Positions 36,351 through 48,793 are shown, numbered from the stretch's first letter. The stretch: 64,000 nt of DNA from Shewanella gelidimarina (GCF_023283945.1 NZ_JAKIKW010000014.1:62001-126000), one strand, 5' to 3'. The notes: a model not told the origin generated them from the letters alone. A program made the numbers and translations.

Positions 36351-38975
36351 TTAAGCCAGCTTGTCAGAAATCCAAGGTATAACGCTATCTAATGCACTTT
36401 GAAGGTTTTCAGGTTGGCTACCACCTGCTTGTGCCATATCAGGACGCCCACCGCCCTTGCCACCAACTTGTACAGCGATAGAGGCTATAAGCTCACCCGC
36501 TTTCACTTTGCCAGTGAGATCTTTAGTGACACCCGCGATGAGGTTCACCTTGGCGTCGCCAGCAATCCCTAATACAACGATACCAGACTTAAGCTTCTGC
36601 TTGAGTTCATCTTGCAAACCGCGAAGCGAACCTGCATCAACGCCTTCAAGCTTCTTAACTAAAACTTTAATACCATTGACCTCAACAGCTTCACCGACGA
36701 GATCGGCACTGGTTGCAGCCGCAAGTTTATCTTTTAGCTGTGCAAGCTCTTTCTCAAGCAACTTAGCCTTATCCAGTTGTGCTTTAAGCTTTGCAACAAC
36801 AGAAGCACTATCCCCTTTCAATAACGATGCAGCTTCTTCTAGTTGAGCCTGTTGCTTAGCAATATAAGTCATTGCAGCTACACCTGTTACCGCTTCAATT
36901 CGGCGTATACCCGCAGCAATACCACCTTCAGAGGTGATCTTAAACAGACCGATATCACCAGTACGACCTACGTGTGTGCCGCCACAGAGTTCAATCGAGA
37001 AATCACCCATAGTGACAACACGTACTTCAGCGTCATACTTCTCGCCAAATAACGCCATTGCGCCTTTCTCTTTGGCTTGATCTATGTCCATCACTTCAGC
37101 GGTTAACGCGTGGTTACGTCGGATCTGAGTATTAACCAACTCTTCTACTTCTTTGACCTCTGAGGCTTTGACGCCTTCAAAATGAGAGAAATCGAAACGT
37201 AAACGTTCAGGGTCAACTAACGAGCCTTTCTGAGTAACGTGCGTACCTAACACTTGGCGCAGCGCCGCGTGAAGTAAATGCGTAACGGAGTGGTTTAATT
37301 CTGTTCTTTGACGACATTCTTTGTCGACATGAGTAGCAACGGATTGGCCAACCTGAATTGAACCAAGCGCGAGCTTACCAATATGACCAATAGCTTGGCC
37401 ATATTTTTGAGTATCTGTAACATTATACTCAACACCATCGGCAACCAGTAAGCCTTTGTCGCCAGACTGGCCACCAGATTCACCGTAAAATGGCGTGTTA
37501 TCAAGCACGATGACCGCTTCATCACCCGCAGCAAGCTGACTGACGGATTCACCCGCTTTATAGATAGCAATAATAGTGGCTTGGTTATTAAGGTCCTCAT
37601 AACCTACAAAATTACTTTGTGCATCGATCTTAAGGCCTTCGTTGTAATCAGTGCCAAATTGACCCGCGGCTTGAGCACGGCTTCGTTGCTCTGCCATTGC
37701 GATTTCAAAGCCTGCCTCATCGACCGTAATATCACGCTCACGACAAACATCTGCGGTTAAATCAACAGGGAACCCGTAGGTATCATACAATTTAAAGGCT
37801 GTTTCACCGTCTAATACTTCACCTTTTAGATTAGTGAGTGCATTATCAAGAATACCTAAACCACGTTCGAGCGTACGAGCAAATTGCTCTTCTTCGGCTT
37901 TAAGTGACTTTTCAACAATCGCTTGAGTAGCCACTAAACCTTTAGCGGCATCACCCATAACTTCAATCAATGTTGGGACTAACTTGTAAAAGAAACTATC
38001 AGTAGCACCAAGCTTATTACCGTGACGAACTGCGCGGCGAATAATACGGCGAAGGACGTAACCGCGGCCTTCATTTGATGGCATAACACCATCAGCAATC
38101 AAGAAAGCACATGAACGGATATGATCTGAAATCACACGTAATGATTTATTTTCTAAATCAGTAACACCAACAATTTCAGCAGTCTTTTTAATTAGCGCTT
38201 GGAAAATATCAATCTCATAGTTTGAATGCACGCCCTGCATAATCGCAGCGATGCGCTCAATCCCCATTCCAGTATCAACAGATGGCTTTGGTAATGGGTT
38301 CATGTCGCCGTTAGCTTGGCGGTTGTACTGCATGAATACGATATTCCAGATTTCAATAAATCTATCGCCATCTTCTTCTGGAGTACCTGGACGGCCACCC
38401 CAGATATGATCGCCATGATCATAGAATATTTCACTACAAGGACCACAAGGGCCTGTGTCACCCATCTGCCAGAAGTTATCTGAATTATAAGGAGCGCCTT
38501 TGTTATCGCCTATGCGAATAACGTTTTCAGGAGCAATACCGACTTTTTTCGTCCAGATATCGTAAGCTTCGTTATCCGTTTCGTAAATCGTGACGCATAA
38601 ACGCTCTTTAGGCAGGTTTAACTCTTTGGTTAGAAAAGTCCAAGCAAAGTTTATCGCGTCTTCTTTAAAGTAATCGCCAAAGCTAAAGTTACCGAGCATT
38701 TCAAAAAATGTATGATGGCGCGCTGTGTAACCAACATTATCTAAATCATTATGCTTGCCGCCCGCTCTTACACAGCGTTGAGATGAGGTGGCACGGCTAT
38801 AATTGCGCTTATCTTCTCCAAGAAATACGTCTTTAAACTGGTTCATACCCGCATTAGTAAATAATAACGTTGGGTCGTTACCTGGTACTAGAGAGCTACT
38901 ATCAACGACCTGGTGACCGTTGGTGCGGAAATATTCCAAGAAAGCACTACGCAGTGCTGCAGTGGTTTGATACAT
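36351..38975 (-). CDS. alaS: Alanyl-tRNA synthetase
   Basis: 874 residues from the ATG at 38975 ([16 protein letters not shown]), preferred over an upstream in-frame start at 39002 by an AGGA site and by family length (875 in E. coli). Class II motifs are in the N-terminal catalytic domain ([34 protein letters not shown]); the editing domain has the zinc motif [11 protein letters not shown]...CGGTH; the C-Ala domain ends [15 protein letters not shown]. It charges tRNA-Ala and clears mischarged Ser/Gly. Its usual neighbours recX (upstream) and aspartokinase (downstream) are decayed and absent. Confidence 0.97.
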   Translation of the reverse strand: MYQTTAALRSAFLEYFRTNGHQVVDSSSLVPGNDPTLLFTNAGMNQFKDVFLGEDKRNYSRATSSQRCVRAGGKHNDLDNVGYTARHHTFFEMLGNFSFGDYFKEDAINFAWTFLTKELNLPKERLCVTIYETDNEAYDIWTKKVGIAPENVIRIGDNKGAPYNSDNFWQMGDTGPCGPCSEIFYDHGDHIWGGRPGTPEEDGDRFIEIWNIVFMQYNRQANGDMNPLPKPSVDTGMGIERIAAIMQGVHSNYEIDIFQALIKKTAEIVGVTDLENKSLRVISDHIRSCAFLIADGVMPSNEGRGYVLRRIIRRAVRHGNKLGATDSFFYKLVPTLIEVMGDAAKGLVATQAIVEKSLKAEEEQFARTLERGLGILDNALTNLKGEVLDGETAFKLYDTYGFPVDLTADVCRERDITVDEAGFEIAMAEQRSRAQAAGQFGTDYNEGLKIDAQSNFVGYEDLNNQATIIAIYKAGESVSQLAAGDEAVIVLDNTPFYGESGGQSGDKGLLVADGVEYNVTDTQKYGQAIGHIGKLALGSIQVGQSVATHVDKECRQRTELNHSVTHLLHAALRQVLGTHVTQKGSLVDPERLRFDFSHFEGVKASEVKEVEELVNTQIRRNHALTAEVMDIDQAKEKGAMALFGEKYDAEVRVVTMGDFSIELCGGTHVGRTGDIGLFKITSEGGIAAGIRRIEAVTGVAAMTYIAKQQAQLEEAASLLKGDSASVVAKLKAQLDKAKLLEKELAQLKDKLAAATSADLVGEAVEVNGIKVLVKKLEGVDAGSLRGLQDELKQKLKSGIVVLGIAGDAKVNLIAGVTKDLTGKVKAGELIASIAVQVGGKGGGRPDMAQAGGSQPENLQSALDSVIPWISDKLA

Positions 38976-39171
38976 GAAACCGTCCTGAATTAGGTTGTGC
39001 AACTAGCTCGAAAAAGAGCCTAATGATAAATTTTTATGGATAGTATTATAAGCAGTGTCATGGCTAACAACCAGCCCTGTCGATACAAAACAGTGGGAGC
39101 AATTAAAAATAACAGCGGTATCGCGGGATCATTCTCTGATATCAGCAGTGAAAATGCGGTTTGTAGCAAAT

Positions 39172-39590
39172 TATCCATTGCTCGTTGGCATCGTATTCAA
39201 GCGCAAATCGTATTCAAGGCCACAAGATATCTGCTCAAACCTGAGCTCTAAAATCACGCATCTGCTTAGCCCCATCTTTTGATCCACGAAATGTCTCAAC
39301 ACTTTTTAAGCGTTAAAAAGTCAAATCCGTTCAATCTGTTCGTTGAAGTTCTGCTTTCGCTTTATCTCTGACAACACCTTTGCCAGTATCACGGCTGGGG
39401 TTCTAACATTACTGAGCACTTTCTCGATAGGACTTCATCACCATGGAGCATGGCAACGTTCATCTCAATGGCCTTTATACTTACAGCTATTAAGAACCGT
39501 TTCGACTTCTAACACGCCAAACTAAGGGAGTTTTAGCTTCGTCTGGATATTTTTGCGGGAATGATCGCGACGCGCTAAAAATACGACGGC
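39172..39590 (-). pseudogene. recX: Decayed recX (RecA regulator)
   Basis: Between alaS and recA, where recX is expected, the minus strand has no intact gene but clear RecX-like pieces in order. One frame reads LARRDHSRKNIQTKL, a stop, then EVETVLNSCKYKG, a stop, DER, two more stops, then SPIEKVLSNVRTPAVILAKV and LSEIKRKQNFNEQ. After a frame change come FRGSKDGAKQMRDFR and, after another, FEQISCGLEYDLRL. These match the RecX N-terminus (LxRREHSR), the middle helices and the C-terminal AKRxRFLxxRGF-EQI motif. At least four stops and two frameshifts are present and no start codon is visible. The span (about 140 codons) suits a whole RecX (about 150). Confidence 0.8.
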
Positions 39591-39619
39591 GACATGTATT
39601 ACTGACAGGGAGTAAAATG

Positions 39620-39669
39620 CAAAAAGTTAGCTTGAAAACGCATTTAAAAACGCGTTTAAAAAGCTAACT
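39620..39669 (-). terminator. Terminator of recA
   Basis: On the minus strand AGTTAGCTT pairs with AAGCTAACT, enclosing a second stem AAACGCGTTT/AAATGCGTTT, and is followed by TTTTT. It lies 36 bases past the recA stop, so transcription would rarely reach the recX remnant. Confidence 0.8.
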
Positions 39670-39704
39670 TTAAAAGTGACTTAACATACTAATTTTAAAA
39701 CAGC

Positions 39705-40772
39705 CTAAAAAACTTCGCCTGTTTCTAAATCAACATTGTCACCTGCAGTGTCAGTAGTTTCCGCTGTTACTTTTTCGCCTTTGCCTAATAACATTGAACG
39801 CAAAGTAGCCTCAATTTCGTCAGACACTTCTGGGTTTTCAATTAAATACTTACCAGCGTTTGCACGGCCTTGACCAATTTTACTGCCTTTATATGCATAC
39901 CAAGCACCTGACTTTTCAATTAACTTATGAATAACGCCTAAGTCAACTAGCTCGCCAGTACTGTTAATACCTTTGCCATAAAGGATTTGGAATTCAGCTT
40001 GCTTAAACGGTGCAGCAATTTTGTTCTTAACCACTTTAACGCGCGTTTCGTTACCAATAACTTCATCGCGGTCTTTGATCGCACCAGTACGGCGAATATC
40101 TAAACGAACAGAAGCGTAGAACTTAAGTGCGTTACCACCAGTCGTGGTTTCAGGGTTACCAAACATGACACCAATTTTCATACGAATTTGGTTAATGAAG
40201 ATAAGCAAAGTGTTTGATTGCTTAAGGTTACCTGCAAGTTTACGCATTGCTTGGCTCATCATACGCGCCGCTAGGCCCATGTGAGAGTCACCGATTTCGC
40301 CTTCGATTTCAGCTTTTGGCGTTAATGCCGCCACAGAGTCAACAACAATAACGTCAACTGCGCCAGAACGACTCAATGCATCACAAATCTCTAACGCTTG
40401 CTCACCAGTATCAGGTTGTGAGCAAAGTAAATTATCAATATCAACACCTAGATTCTTTGCATAGATGGGGTCCAAAGCATGCTCGGCATCGATAAATGCA
40501 CAAATCTTGCCCTGCCTTTGTGCTGCAGCAATCACTTCCAACGTTAGTGTTGTTTTACCTGATGATTCTGGACCGTAGATTTCGCAAATACGCCCCATAG
40601 GCAGGCCACCGGCACCCAACGCCACATCCAAAGATAGAGAGCCAGTAGAGATTGTTTCAACATCCATTGAACGATTTTCGCCCAACTTCATAATTGAACC
40701 TTTACCAAATTGCTTTTCAATTTGACCTAAAACGGCGTTTAACGCTTTCTCTTTATTTGGATCGATCTTCAT
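39705..40772 (-). CDS. recA: RecA recombinase
   Basis: 355 residues. Walker [10 protein letters not shown] at about 66-74, the [11 protein letters not shown] and [19 protein letters not shown] segments, loop L2 region [17 protein letters not shown] and an acidic C-terminal tail are all present. It forms filaments on single-stranded DNA for strand exchange and triggers LexA self-cleavage. AAGGAAATAATA precedes the ATG. Expression is SOS-controlled by the LexA box at 40876-40895. Confidence 0.98.
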   Translation of the reverse strand: MKIDPNKEKALNAVLGQIEKQFGKGSIMKLGENRSMDVETISTGSLSLDVALGAGGLPMGRICEIYGPESSGKTTLTLEVIAAAQRQGKICAFIDAEHALDPIYAKNLGVDIDNLLCSQPDTGEQALEICDALSRSGAVDVIVVDSVAALTPKAEIEGEIGDSHMGLAARMMSQAMRKLAGNLKQSNTLLIFINQIRMKIGVMFGNPETTTGGNALKFYASVRLDIRRTGAIKDRDEVIGNETRVKVVKNKIAAPFKQAEFQILYGKGINSTGELVDLGVIHKLIEKSGAWYAYKGSKIGQGRANAGKYLIENPEVSDEIEATLRSMLLGKGEKVTAETTDTAGDNVDLETGEVF

Positions 40773-40871
40773 TATTATTTCCTTAAAATCACAGTGCTAA
40801 CACAGTTTCAGCACTGTATTATCATTTTGATGATGACTCTAATATCTACTTTAGAGCCTCAATATGAAACT

Positions 40872-40899
40872 AGTATACTGTACAATCATACAGTATCAA
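40872..40899 (-). promoter_or_regulatory. recA promoter with LexA box in the spacer
   Basis: On the minus strand TTGATA (40899-40894) and TATACT (40877-40872) are 16 bases apart, and the spacer is exactly CTGTATGATTGTACAG, a perfect CTGT-N8-ACAG LexA operator (40893-40878). Bound LexA would block RNA polymerase directly. Confidence 0.9.
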
Positions 40900-41091
40900 G
40901 TACTGTACGAGATTTTTTTATTAAACCAATTAAATCAAACGGATAAGCATTCATACGTAAAAAACGCCCTTAATTAACAGTATTTCATCATAATAATCCC
41001 CACTAAGATGAGTAAAAAATTGTTAAGATTGGCAACCATAAATATTTAATGGCCACTACGCGCCGCAGTAAAGTACAGGCAAAGCAAATCG

Positions 41092-43674
41092 ATGACTGCT
41101 ATTGATCCGCAAAACTTAGAAAAACACACCCCGATGATGCGTCAATATTTGACGCTAAAAGCGGAAAATCCAGAGATGTTGCTATTTTATCGCATGGGGG
41201 ATTTCTATGAGCTTTTTTACGACGATGCCAAACTCGCATCTGAGTTGCTCGGTATCTCATTAACGGCACGCGGAAAAAGTGGTGGCGACCCGATCCCTAT
41301 GGCTGGCCTACCCTACCACGCTGTTGAAGGGTATTTAGCGAAGCTAGTGCAACTTCGTGTGTCTGTCGCAATATGTGAGCAAGTGGGCGATCCAGCCACT
41401 TCAAAGGGGCCTGTTGATCGCAAAGTTGTCCGTCTCGTCACCCCTGGGACTTTGACTGATGAAGCCTTGTTACAAGAGAAGCAAGATAATTTACTTGCCG
41501 CACTCTATCAAGGTAAAGCGGGATATGGTTACGCAACTCTTGATATCGCATCCGGCCGTTTTGTGGTCACAGAGCTGAAGAATACCGAGGCTCTGGAAGC
41601 TGAATTACAAAGAACTAATCCGGCAGAATTGCTTTATAGCGAAGACTTTTCCCAAATGAGCCTTATTGCAGGGATGAATGGCACTCGCCGTCGACCTGAA
41701 TGGGAGTTTGACTTTGATACATGCCACCGTTTACTGCTAAACCAATTTGGCACTAAAGATCTCAATGGTTTCGGTATTGAAGATGCCAGGCTGTCGCTGC
41801 AAGCTGCAGGTTGCTTAATGCAGTACGTCAAAGATACTCAGCGTACGGCATTACCGCACATTAATTCAATTGTACGTTTCAACCAAGCTGATAGCATCAT
41901 ACTTGATGCTGCAACCCGTCGTAACTTAGAGCTGACGGTAAATCTCCAGGGCGGACAAACTAACACCTTAGCATCAGTATTAGATAATACTGTCACCGCA
42001 ATGGGTAGCCGCATGCTGCAACGCTGGTTACATCAACCGCTGCGTGATCACCAAGTGATTCAAGCCAGGCAATCGTCTATTGCCGAGTTAATCACTAGTG
42101 AGCATTACGCTACCCTTTCTGAAGACTTAAAAGCGTTAGGTGACGTTGAGCGAATAACAGCTCGTATCGCCCTTCGCAATGCCCGTCCAAGAGATTTTGC
42201 GCGCTTACGTCAAGCATTAGGCTTGTTACCGCAACTACAGCAAACGCTTAAGTCGACAACAGTTCCTCACCTTCAATACCTGTCTCAAGTCATTGGCGAG
42301 TTCCCTGAAGAACTAGCCTTGCTGTCAAATGCAGTGGTAGACAATCCGCCGATGCTTATTCGCGATGGCGGTGTCATTCGTGATGGCTATGATGCGGAGC
42401 TGGATGAATGGCGAGTATTGAGTGCTGGCGCGACCGATTATCTTGCCCAGTTAGAAGCACGAGAAAAAGAACAAACGGGAATATCCACCCTGAAGGTCGG
42501 CTACAACCGAGTGCATGGATATTACATTGAGGTCAGTCGCCGCGAATCTGATCTGGTGCCCTTGAGTTATCAACGCCGTCAAACGCTAAAAAACACAGAG
42601 CGTTATATCATTGCGGAACTGAAAGAACACGAAGAAAAAGTCCTTTCAAGCCAAGGTAAAGCACTCGCATTAGAAAAACAGTTATGGGAACAGTTATTTG
42701 ACCTCCTATTGCCGAAAATACATGAGCTGCAAGAGTTTGCCAAAGCCGCGGCTGAATTGGATGTCTTGTGTAACTTTGCTGAACGCGCTGAAACACTTAA
42801 CTACGCCTGCCCAGAACTATCAGAAGCTTCAGGAATACATATAGAAGCAGGTCGCCATCCTGTTGTCGAGCAAGTAAGTCAAAGTCCCTTTATAGCGAAC
42901 CCAGTAACGCTAGATGACCAACGTAAAATGCTGATTGTTACCGGTCCAAACATGGGGGGTAAGTCCACCTATATGAGGCAGATAGCCTTAATCACGTTGA
43001 TGGCACATATTGGTTGTTACGTTCCTGCGGAGCATGCCGTAATTGGCCCTGTCGATAGAATATTTACCCGTATTGGCGCGTCAGACGATCTCGCTTCTGG
43101 ACGATCGACTTTTATGGTCGAGATGACCGAAACGGCGAATATCCTTCATAATGCAACGCCAAACAGTCTGGTCTTAATGGATGAGATTGGCCGCGGTACA
43201 TCGACCTACGATGGCTTATCATTGGCATGGTCGGCTGCAGAGTATTTAGCCAAAAACCTTAACGCAATGACGCTATTTGCAACGCATTACTTTGAGTTAA
43301 CCCAGCTTCCGGAGCTGATGGATAACGTCGAAAATGTGCATCTGGATGCCGTTGAACATGGTGATTCAATCGTGTTTATGCATGCGGTGCAAGAGGGCCC
43401 AGCCAGTCGAAGTTACGGATTGCAGGTTGCCGCACTTGCAGGTGTGCCAAACAGCGTCATAAGTGCTGCCAAACAAAAGCTTCACCATTTAGAAAGCCGC
43501 GATCAGGCAATGGAGCAATCGCAAAATGGTCATATTTTGGCTCAACAAGCCATCAGTTTGCCAACACAAGCATCATCAGCTGTGATTGAGGCACTTGAAA
43601 AGCTCAATCCCGATGAACTGACACCAAGGCAAGCCCTCGATTATCTTTATCACTTAAAAAAGTTATCACTGTAA
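41092..43674 (+). CDS. mutS: DNA mismatch repair protein MutS
   Basis: 860 residues. The mismatch-contact motif FYELF is in [11 protein letters not shown] near residue 38; the ATPase has Walker [10 protein letters not shown], the [14 protein letters not shown] signature and Walker [19 protein letters not shown]-terminal tetramer helix ends the protein. It recognises mismatches and recruits MutL. It lies divergent from recA, sharing the 319-base intergenic region. Confidence 0.97.
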   Translation: MTAIDPQNLEKHTPMMRQYLTLKAENPEMLLFYRMGDFYELFYDDAKLASELLGISLTARGKSGGDPIPMAGLPYHAVEGYLAKLVQLRVSVAICEQVGDPATSKGPVDRKVVRLVTPGTLTDEALLQEKQDNLLAALYQGKAGYGYATLDIASGRFVVTELKNTEALEAELQRTNPAELLYSEDFSQMSLIAGMNGTRRRPEWEFDFDTCHRLLLNQFGTKDLNGFGIEDARLSLQAAGCLMQYVKDTQRTALPHINSIVRFNQADSIILDAATRRNLELTVNLQGGQTNTLASVLDNTVTAMGSRMLQRWLHQPLRDHQVIQARQSSIAELITSEHYATLSEDLKALGDVERITARIALRNARPRDFARLRQALGLLPQLQQTLKSTTVPHLQYLSQVIGEFPEELALLSNAVVDNPPMLIRDGGVIRDGYDAELDEWRVLSAGATDYLAQLEAREKEQTGISTLKVGYNRVHGYYIEVSRRESDLVPLSYQRRQTLKNTERYIIAELKEHEEKVLSSQGKALALEKQLWEQLFDLLLPKIHELQEFAKAAAELDVLCNFAERAETLNYACPELSEASGIHIEAGRHPVVEQVSQSPFIANPVTLDDQRKMLIVTGPNMGGKSTYMRQIALITLMAHIGCYVPAEHAVIGPVDRIFTRIGASDDLASGRSTFMVEMTETANILHNATPNSLVLMDEIGRGTSTYDGLSLAWSAAEYLAKNLNAMTLFATHYFELTQLPELMDNVENVHLDAVEHGDSIVFMHAVQEGPASRSYGLQVAALAGVPNSVISAAKQKLHHLESRDQAMEQSQNGHILAQQAISLPTQASSAVIEALEKLNPDELTPRQALDYLYHLKKLSL

Positions 43675-43707
43675 TAATATAAGTCTCTTTGCTTTAAGCA
43701 ATAGAAA

Positions 43708-43735
43708 CAAAAAAGGCGCCAGCGGCGCCTTTTCT
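43708..43735. terminator. Bidirectional terminator between mutS and rpoS
   Basis: AAAAGGCGCC and GGCGCCTTTT pair around a three-base loop with A and T runs on both sides, 34 bases after mutS and 15 after rpoS. Confidence 0.9.
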
Positions 43736-43749
43736 TTATCTATCGGTTG

Positions 43750-44718
43750 CTAAATTCTAAAAATAGCCTCAACAGATAGACCTTGGGCGCCTAACAAATC
43801 TTTTAAACGCTTTAATGCTTCAACTTGAATTTGACGTACACGCTCACGGGTTAAGCCAATCTCTTTACCGACGTTTTCAAGTGTTGATGGCTCATAGCCT
43901 AATAAACCAAATCGGCGCGCTAGCACTTCTCTTTGCTTGGTATTGAGTTCACCTAACCACTTCACTACCGATTTAGACATATCTTCATCTTGAACCTTAT
44001 AATCAGGTCCAACATTGTCGTCATCAGCTAATACATCGAGTAACGCCTTATCACTTTCGCCGCCCAACGGGGTATCAACTGAGGTGATGCGCTCGTTTAA
44101 CTTGAGCATACGACTGACATCGCTGCTTGATAGATCGAGTTTATCTGCAATTTCTTCTGCGGTAGGCTCATGGTCTAATTTTTGAGCCAGCTCTCGTGCA
44201 GTACGCAGGTAAACATTAAGTTCTTTTACAACATGGATGGGTAATCGAATCGTACGAGTCTGATTCATAATTGCTCGTTCGATTGTTTGTCTAATCCACC
44301 ACGTCGCATAAGTTGAGAATCTGAAACCACGTTCAGGATCGAACTTCTCTACGGCACGGATTAAGCCCAAATTGCCTTCTTCAATAAGATCGAGCAGCGC
44401 TAAGCCGCGATTGTTATATCGACGTGCAATTTTTACGACTAATCTGAGATTACTTTCGATCATGCGGTTGCGGGATTTTTCACAGCCTTTAAGTGACTTG
44501 CGTGAAAAAAACACCTCTTCTTCTGCGCTGAGAAGGGGGGAAAATCCTATTTCGCCTAGATACAGTTGTGTCGCATCGAGGTTTTTTTGTAAATCGTCTT
44601 GTACTTGTTGCTCCAACTCTGCTTCTTTAACTTCCTTTGTATTGACGTCTGATGTTATTCCTTTTACAGAAGCATTCGTAGATTTTTCTGCCACGACGGC
44701 ATTATTTGTTCTGCCCAT
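43750..44718 (-). CDS. rpoS: RNA polymerase sigma S (stationary phase, general stress)
   Basis: 322 residues from the ATG at 44718 (MGRTNNAV), chosen for GGGAGA seven bases upstream. Region 1.2 ([21 protein letters not shown]), region 2 ([37 protein letters not shown], with [14 protein letters not shown]), region 3 and region 4 ([17 protein letters not shown]) are intact. It directs transcription in stationary phase and stress. It lies 76 bases after nlpD; in relatives the main rpoS promoter is inside nlpD. Confidence 0.97.
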   Translation of the reverse strand: MGRTNNAVVAEKSTNASVKGITSDVNTKEVKEAELEQQVQDDLQKNLDATQLYLGEIGFSPLLSAEEEVFFSRKSLKGCEKSRNRMIESNLRLVVKIARRYNNRGLALLDLIEEGNLGLIRAVEKFDPERGFRFSTYATWWIRQTIERAIMNQTRTIRLPIHVVKELNVYLRTARELAQKLDHEPTAEEIADKLDLSSSDVSRMLKLNERITSVDTPLGGESDKALLDVLADDDNVGPDYKVQDEDMSKSVVKWLGELNTKQREVLARRFGLLGYEPSTLENVGKEIGLTRERVRQIQVEALKRLKDLLGAQGLSVEAIFRI

Positions 44719-44794
44719 AATATATCTCCCAAATTTCATATTTGACTACTGCACTGTACTGTCCTCCGATTTGCCAAACTGGCAGCCTAATCAA

Positions 44795-45691
44795 CTATTG
44801 CTTAGGCAAATATTTAAGTGGGTTTACTGACTTCCCATGATAACGGATCTCAAAATGTAGCATGACCCGATTAGTGCCTGTATTACCCATTTCAGCAACT
44901 GTTTGTCCAACATTAACAATTTGCTTTTCTTTTACTAAGATCTTATCAGCATGTGCATATGCACTTAGATAATCGTCACTATGCTTTATAATAACTAAAT
45001 TACCATAACCTCGTAGTGCACTTCCTGCATAAACCACTCTACCACTAGCAGCAGCTTTAATTGCATCACCACGATTACCCGCGATCTTTATTCCTTTATT
45101 TCCCTGCTCTTTGGCTGAGAAAGTTCCAATCACCTTACCTTTCACTGGCCAGAACCACCGACTTACCTTTTTAGGTAACGTTGACTCTTGCTTGTGGATA
45201 ATTCGGTTAACATCTTGTTGACTGCTTGTTACAGAGTACGCAGGCTTTGCAACTTGATCAAGCTGTTTTTTTGACGCTGTTTTAGTCGTTTTTTTATCAA
45301 CGGAATTATGATTAACACTTTGTTTACTAACAGTTTTAGTGTTCTTTGCTGTCGATTTAACAGCTGTTTTTGACGTTTTTTTGGCAGTATTAGTATTTGT
45401 AACAGGTTTTTTAGAGCGAAAACTCAATACCTGTCCAGGGTAGATGGTATAAGGCTTTCGCAGATTATTGACCTTAGCGACATCAGCAAAATCTTTATTT
45501 GCCCCCCAAGAGATAGAGTACAAGGTATCGCCCTGTTTAACTTTATATCGGCTACTGGTAATCGAACCTCTATCATAAGACGGCTTTATCGGGGAGTTCA
45601 AGGATTCTACAGGTGCGGGACGCTCAGCTTGAAAGCTGCAACCTGATAATGCAAAAGCAAAAATGATACAGAAGTACGCAATAAACTTCAT
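44795..45691 (-). CDS. nlpD: NlpD, LysM/LytM lipoprotein activator of cell-wall amidase
   Basis: 298 residues. Lipobox LSGC (Cys18), a LysM domain at about 48-92 (YKVKQGDTLYSISWG), a Lys/Thr/Ser-rich linker, and a C-terminal M23/LytM domain (about 195-295). The zinc-binding His and Asp of active enzymes are missing (NKGIKIAG in place of HxGID), as in E. coli NlpD, so it should be a non-catalytic activator of AmiC at the division site. It sits between pcm and rpoS. Confidence 0.93.
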   Translation of the reverse strand: MKFIAYFCIIFAFALSGCSFQAERPAPVESLNSPIKPSYDRGSITSSRYKVKQGDTLYSISWGANKDFADVAKVNNLRKPYTIYPGQVLSFRSKKPVTNTNTAKKTSKTAVKSTAKNTKTVSKQSVNHNSVDKKTTKTASKKQLDQVAKPAYSVTSSQQDVNRIIHKQESTLPKKVSRWFWPVKGKVIGTFSAKEQGNKGIKIAGNRGDAIKAAASGRVVYAGSALRGYGNLVIIKHSDDYLSAYAHADKILVKEKQIVNVGQTVAEMGNTGTNRVMLHFEIRYHGKSVNPLKYLPKQ

Positions 45692-45773
45692 ATGACTCGG
45701 CTACCCCAAATCGCAAATCTGCGACCATGACTTAAAATTTAGGACAAGGACTACTACGAGGAAGACAATAAAG

Positions 45774-46409
45774 TTAAGCAAGTTCACCACTCACTAATGG
45801 CACAAATCGCACAACCTCTATTGCCTCAGACACACATTTATCACCCACACGAGTGACTTTGAGTAATTGCTGAGATGCTTCTCCTACAGGGATAACAAGC
45901 ACACCACCCTCTGCTAGCTGCTCAATTAACGCGCTAGGCACACTCGCAGCAGCAGCGGTGACCATAATCGCATCATAAGGCCCTTTGCTCGGCCAGCCTT
46001 GCCAACCGTCCCCATATTTAAAAGCAATATTATGCAGATCAAGCTTTTTTAAACGTTGTCTTGCTTGAATTTGTAGGCTCTTAATCCGTTCAACAGTACA
46101 TAGCTGTGGTACTAACTGGGCTAATATTGCCGCTTGATAACCAGATCCAGTGCCTATTTCTAACACCTTTTTCGGTTTACTTTGCAATAAAATCTCGGTC
46201 ATTCTGGCCACAATATAAGGTTGTGATATCGTCTGTCCTTGACCAATTGGCAGTGCCGTATTTTCATAGGCTTTATGCCCTAGCGCAGCATCTAAAAAAC
46301 GCTCTCTTGGCGTATTAGCCACCGCTTTTAAGACTGACTCTTGACGGATGCCAGCTTCATACAGACTTTTTGCGAGATTCAAAGCTGACGTTGACGCGAG
46401 CCGGTTCAT
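45774..46409 (-). CDS. pcm: Protein L-isoaspartate O-methyltransferase
   Basis: 211 residues from the ATG at 46409 ([11 protein letters not shown]); a TTG five codons upstream is less likely. Motifs: [21 protein letters not shown]-binding [14 protein letters not shown] and [14 protein letters not shown]. It repairs isoaspartyl residues in aged proteins. Conserved neighbour of surE and nlpD-rpoS, in keeping with a role in stationary-phase survival. Confidence 0.95.
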   Translation of the reverse strand: MNRLASTSALNLAKSLYEAGIRQESVLKAVANTPRERFLDAALGHKAYENTALPIGQGQTISQPYIVARMTEILLQSKPKKVLEIGTGSGYQAAILAQLVPQLCTVERIKSLQIQARQRLKKLDLHNIAFKYGDGWQGWPSKGPYDAIMVTAAAASVPSALIEQLAEGGVLVIPVGEASQQLLKVTRVGDKCVSEAIEVVRFVPLVSGELA

Positions 46410-46443
46410 AAATAACGGTTCCAATAGTATTAAAATTATTTGT

Positions 46444-47196
46444 CTACAACTCTACGGCTGCTAACCAAGTCGTCATTGCCGTTAACTGCTCAAAAGCGGT
46501 TAAGTCGACAGTCAATGGCGTTATAGAAACATAGCCGTTGGCAACAGCATGAAAGTCAGTACCTTCACTTGCATCTTGTTGATCGCCTGGCGGGCCTAAC
46601 CAAAATATCTCTTTGCCTGCGGGATCTTGCGTCCTGATCATCCCTTCCGCCCGATGCCTTGCACCCAACCGGGTGATCTTGACGCCTTTAACATCAGCAA
46701 TAGGCAGATCAGGCACATTGATATTCAAAATTTTATCTTGTGCAATAGGTTGTTTCTGTAAGCCTTTAACAATCTTCAACGCAAAATAAGCTGCTGTTTC
46801 ATAATGTTTTAACTCTGAGCCAACAAGCGAAATGGCTATCGCTGGAAAGCCTAAGAAGCGGCCCTCCATTGCCGCCGCAACAGTGCCAGAATAGAGGGTA
46901 TCATCGCCCATATTTGCACCAGCGTTGATCCCCGACACAACCATGTCTGGTTCATCTTGATACAACTCTCTTATCGCTAGGTGTACGCAATCAGTTGGAG
47001 TGCCGCTCACCGAGATATAACCATTGTCTAACTTATTCAGCCGCAGTGGATTCGTCAAGGTCAGCGAGTTACTCGCACCAGAGCAGTTACGATCTGGGCC
47101 AACAGTTAAGGTTTCTGCTATCTGCTTTAACGCATTTGTTAAAGCAACGATACCTTCGGCATTTACACCATCATCGTTACTAATTAAAATTTTCAT
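46444..47196 (-). CDS. surE: 5'-nucleotidase SurE
   Basis: 250 residues, starting [12 protein letters not shown] with the metal-binding Asp pair, then [26 protein letters not shown]. It removes phosphate from nucleoside monophosphates and short polyphosphate in a metal-dependent way. Its ATG overlaps the truD stop as ATGA, so the two are coupled. Confidence 0.96.
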   Translation of the reverse strand: MKILISNDDGVNAEGIVALTNALKQIAETLTVGPDRNCSGASNSLTLTNPLRLNKLDNGYISVSGTPTDCVHLAIRELYQDEPDMVVSGINAGANMGDDTLYSGTVAAAMEGRFLGFPAIAISLVGSELKHYETAAYFALKIVKGLQKQPIAQDKILNINVPDLPIADVKGVKITRLGARHRAEGMIRTQDPAGKEIFWLGPPGDQQDASEGTDFHAVANGYVSITPLTVDLTAFEQLTAMTTWLAAVEL

Positions 47197-48260
47197 TCTG
47201 TTGCAACGAGTTCCTGTTGTGCCGCTAGCATTTGTTTTCTAGCCACCTCTTGCACATCCTGATACTCAAACAGTTCTCGTAAGACAGAAGTAGCATAAGA
47301 GCCTGATGGTAAAGCAAATTTAAGCGTAATGGTATCTTCTTCAATTTGATACTGTAAATGCTGTGGTTCAAGTAGCAGAGCACGACGCTCCTGACTTAGC
47401 CCCGCATGTTCTAATCCATCACGATCAATAGCTAAGTCTTCAAGCGCGTTTGCTTCCACTTCAGCGGCGTCAGCTTGAGCTAATGGCAAACCACGTCCCC
47501 ACATAGGAGCCGAGAGTTGGATATCTTTTTTAGCCAAACGTGCGGTTAAGGTCTCATCCCATTGCTCGGCAATGAAATAGCTCTTGCTACCCGCCAGCAT
47601 GACACAATCACCGCTAAGCGTCGCAATGCCATGTAAGGCTAATCTCGCGGATGTAGCCACATTAAACACGTTCGAGCGAACAGCAGAAAGATACATACTG
47701 CGTTTATTACGGTCTTTAACATTACGACCGCCAAACATCTGCCGACCAAATACAAGGTTCTTGCCTTCATGGCCAAAACGTTGCTCACCAAAATAATTGG
47801 GTACACCTATTTGGGTTATTTTTTCCAGCCGAGCGACAACATCTTCAATCTCGGTGACGTTTCTCAGTACTAAGGTGAAACGGTTTCCCGCCAAAGCCCC
47901 TATCCGTAATTTTTTACCATGGCGAGAAGCGGTCATCACTGTGATTTTGTCACTGTTAAGTGCTTGCCAATTAGGGGTTTCTTTACCTGGGATACGCACA
48001 CCAAACCATTGTTCGGTCACTGCATGTTTATCTTTTTGCCCTGCGTAAGTCACCTCTTTTGGATGAACATGAGCAAAGCTTGAGAGCATTTTTGCTACTT
48101 CGAGTGTATTAAGGCCATCTTTGCGAATGTGTAGCAGGTGGTGCTCGCCCTCGCCCGTTGGCACAAAAGGCAGAATTTCTTGTACTAAGAAGTCACTATT
48201 ATGTGTTCTTAGATCAGCCGTAGCTGCGGGCTTACCGTGTAAATAATGAAGTTCGCTCAT
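47193..48260 (-). CDS. truD: tRNA pseudouridine(13) synthase
   Basis: 355 residues. The catalytic Asp lies in [15 protein letters not shown] near residue 80; [14 protein letters not shown] and the TruD insertion domain follow. It modifies U13 of tRNA-Glu. Located 16 bases after ispF and overlapping surE by four bases. Confidence 0.95.
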   Translation of the reverse strand: MSELHYLHGKPAATADLRTHNSDFLVQEILPFVPTGEGEHHLLHIRKDGLNTLEVAKMLSSFAHVHPKEVTYAGQKDKHAVTEQWFGVRIPGKETPNWQALNSDKITVMTASRHGKKLRIGALAGNRFTLVLRNVTEIEDVVARLEKITQIGVPNYFGEQRFGHEGKNLVFGRQMFGGRNVKDRNKRSMYLSAVRSNVFNVATSARLALHGIATLSGDCVMLAGSKSYFIAEQWDETLTARLAKKDIQLSAPMWGRGLPLAQADAAEVEANALEDLAIDRDGLEHAGLSQERRALLLEPQHLQYQIEEDTITLKFALPSGSYATSVLRELFEYQDVQEVARKQMLAAQQELVATE

Positions 48261-48275
48261 ATCTCTATAATCTCT

Positions 48276-48755
48276 TTATATCTTTGCCATCAGCACTACA
48301 GCTTCAACTGCAATACCTTCTTTTCTGCCTGTGAAACCAAGCTTCTCTGTCGTCGTCGCTTTAACATTAATATCGGCAATATCAGACTGCAGGTCCGCAG
48401 CTAACAAACAACGAATACTATCTATATGTGGTGCCATCTTTGGGGCTTGTGCAATAATGGTCACATCCAAATTTGATAACGAAAAGCCTAGATCCTGCAC
48501 CAATTTATAACAATGCCTCAGCAAGACCCGGCTGTCAGCGCCTTTAAACTGGGCGTCAGTATCCGGAAAGTGCTTACCGATATCACCCAATGCCATTGCA
48601 CCCAGTATTGCATCAGAAATGGCATGTAACACCACATCACCATCAGAGTGTGCAATAAGACCAACATCATAGGGTACAACAACGCCCCCTAAGATCAATG
48701 GTGGTTCGCCGCCAAATTTATGCACATCGAACCCATGGCCGATTCTAATTTTCAT
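48276..48755 (-). CDS. ispF: 2-C-methyl-D-erythritol 2,4-cyclodiphosphate synthase
   Basis: 159 residues from the ATG at 48755, supported by AGGAATTG upstream and family length (159 in E. coli). The start [15 protein letters not shown] carries the metal-binding Asp-His pair, and [19 protein letters not shown] follows. Fifth step of the MEP isoprenoid pathway; next to ispD, the third step. Confidence 0.97.
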   Translation of the reverse strand: MKIRIGHGFDVHKFGGEPPLILGGVVVPYDVGLIAHSDGDVVLHAISDAILGAMALGDIGKHFPDTDAQFKGADSRVLLRHCYKLVQDLGFSLSNLDVTIIAQAPKMAPHIDSIRCLLAADLQSDIADINVKATTTEKLGFTGRKEGIAVEAVVLMAKI

Positions 48756-48793
48756 TTCAATTCCTAGTAATGACACTAACCAGCGTTTAAGCG

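Noticed and set aside
39036..39525. Three plus-strand frames of 60-75 codons between alaS and recA
   Set aside because: They are antisense shadows of the decayed recX on the minus strand.
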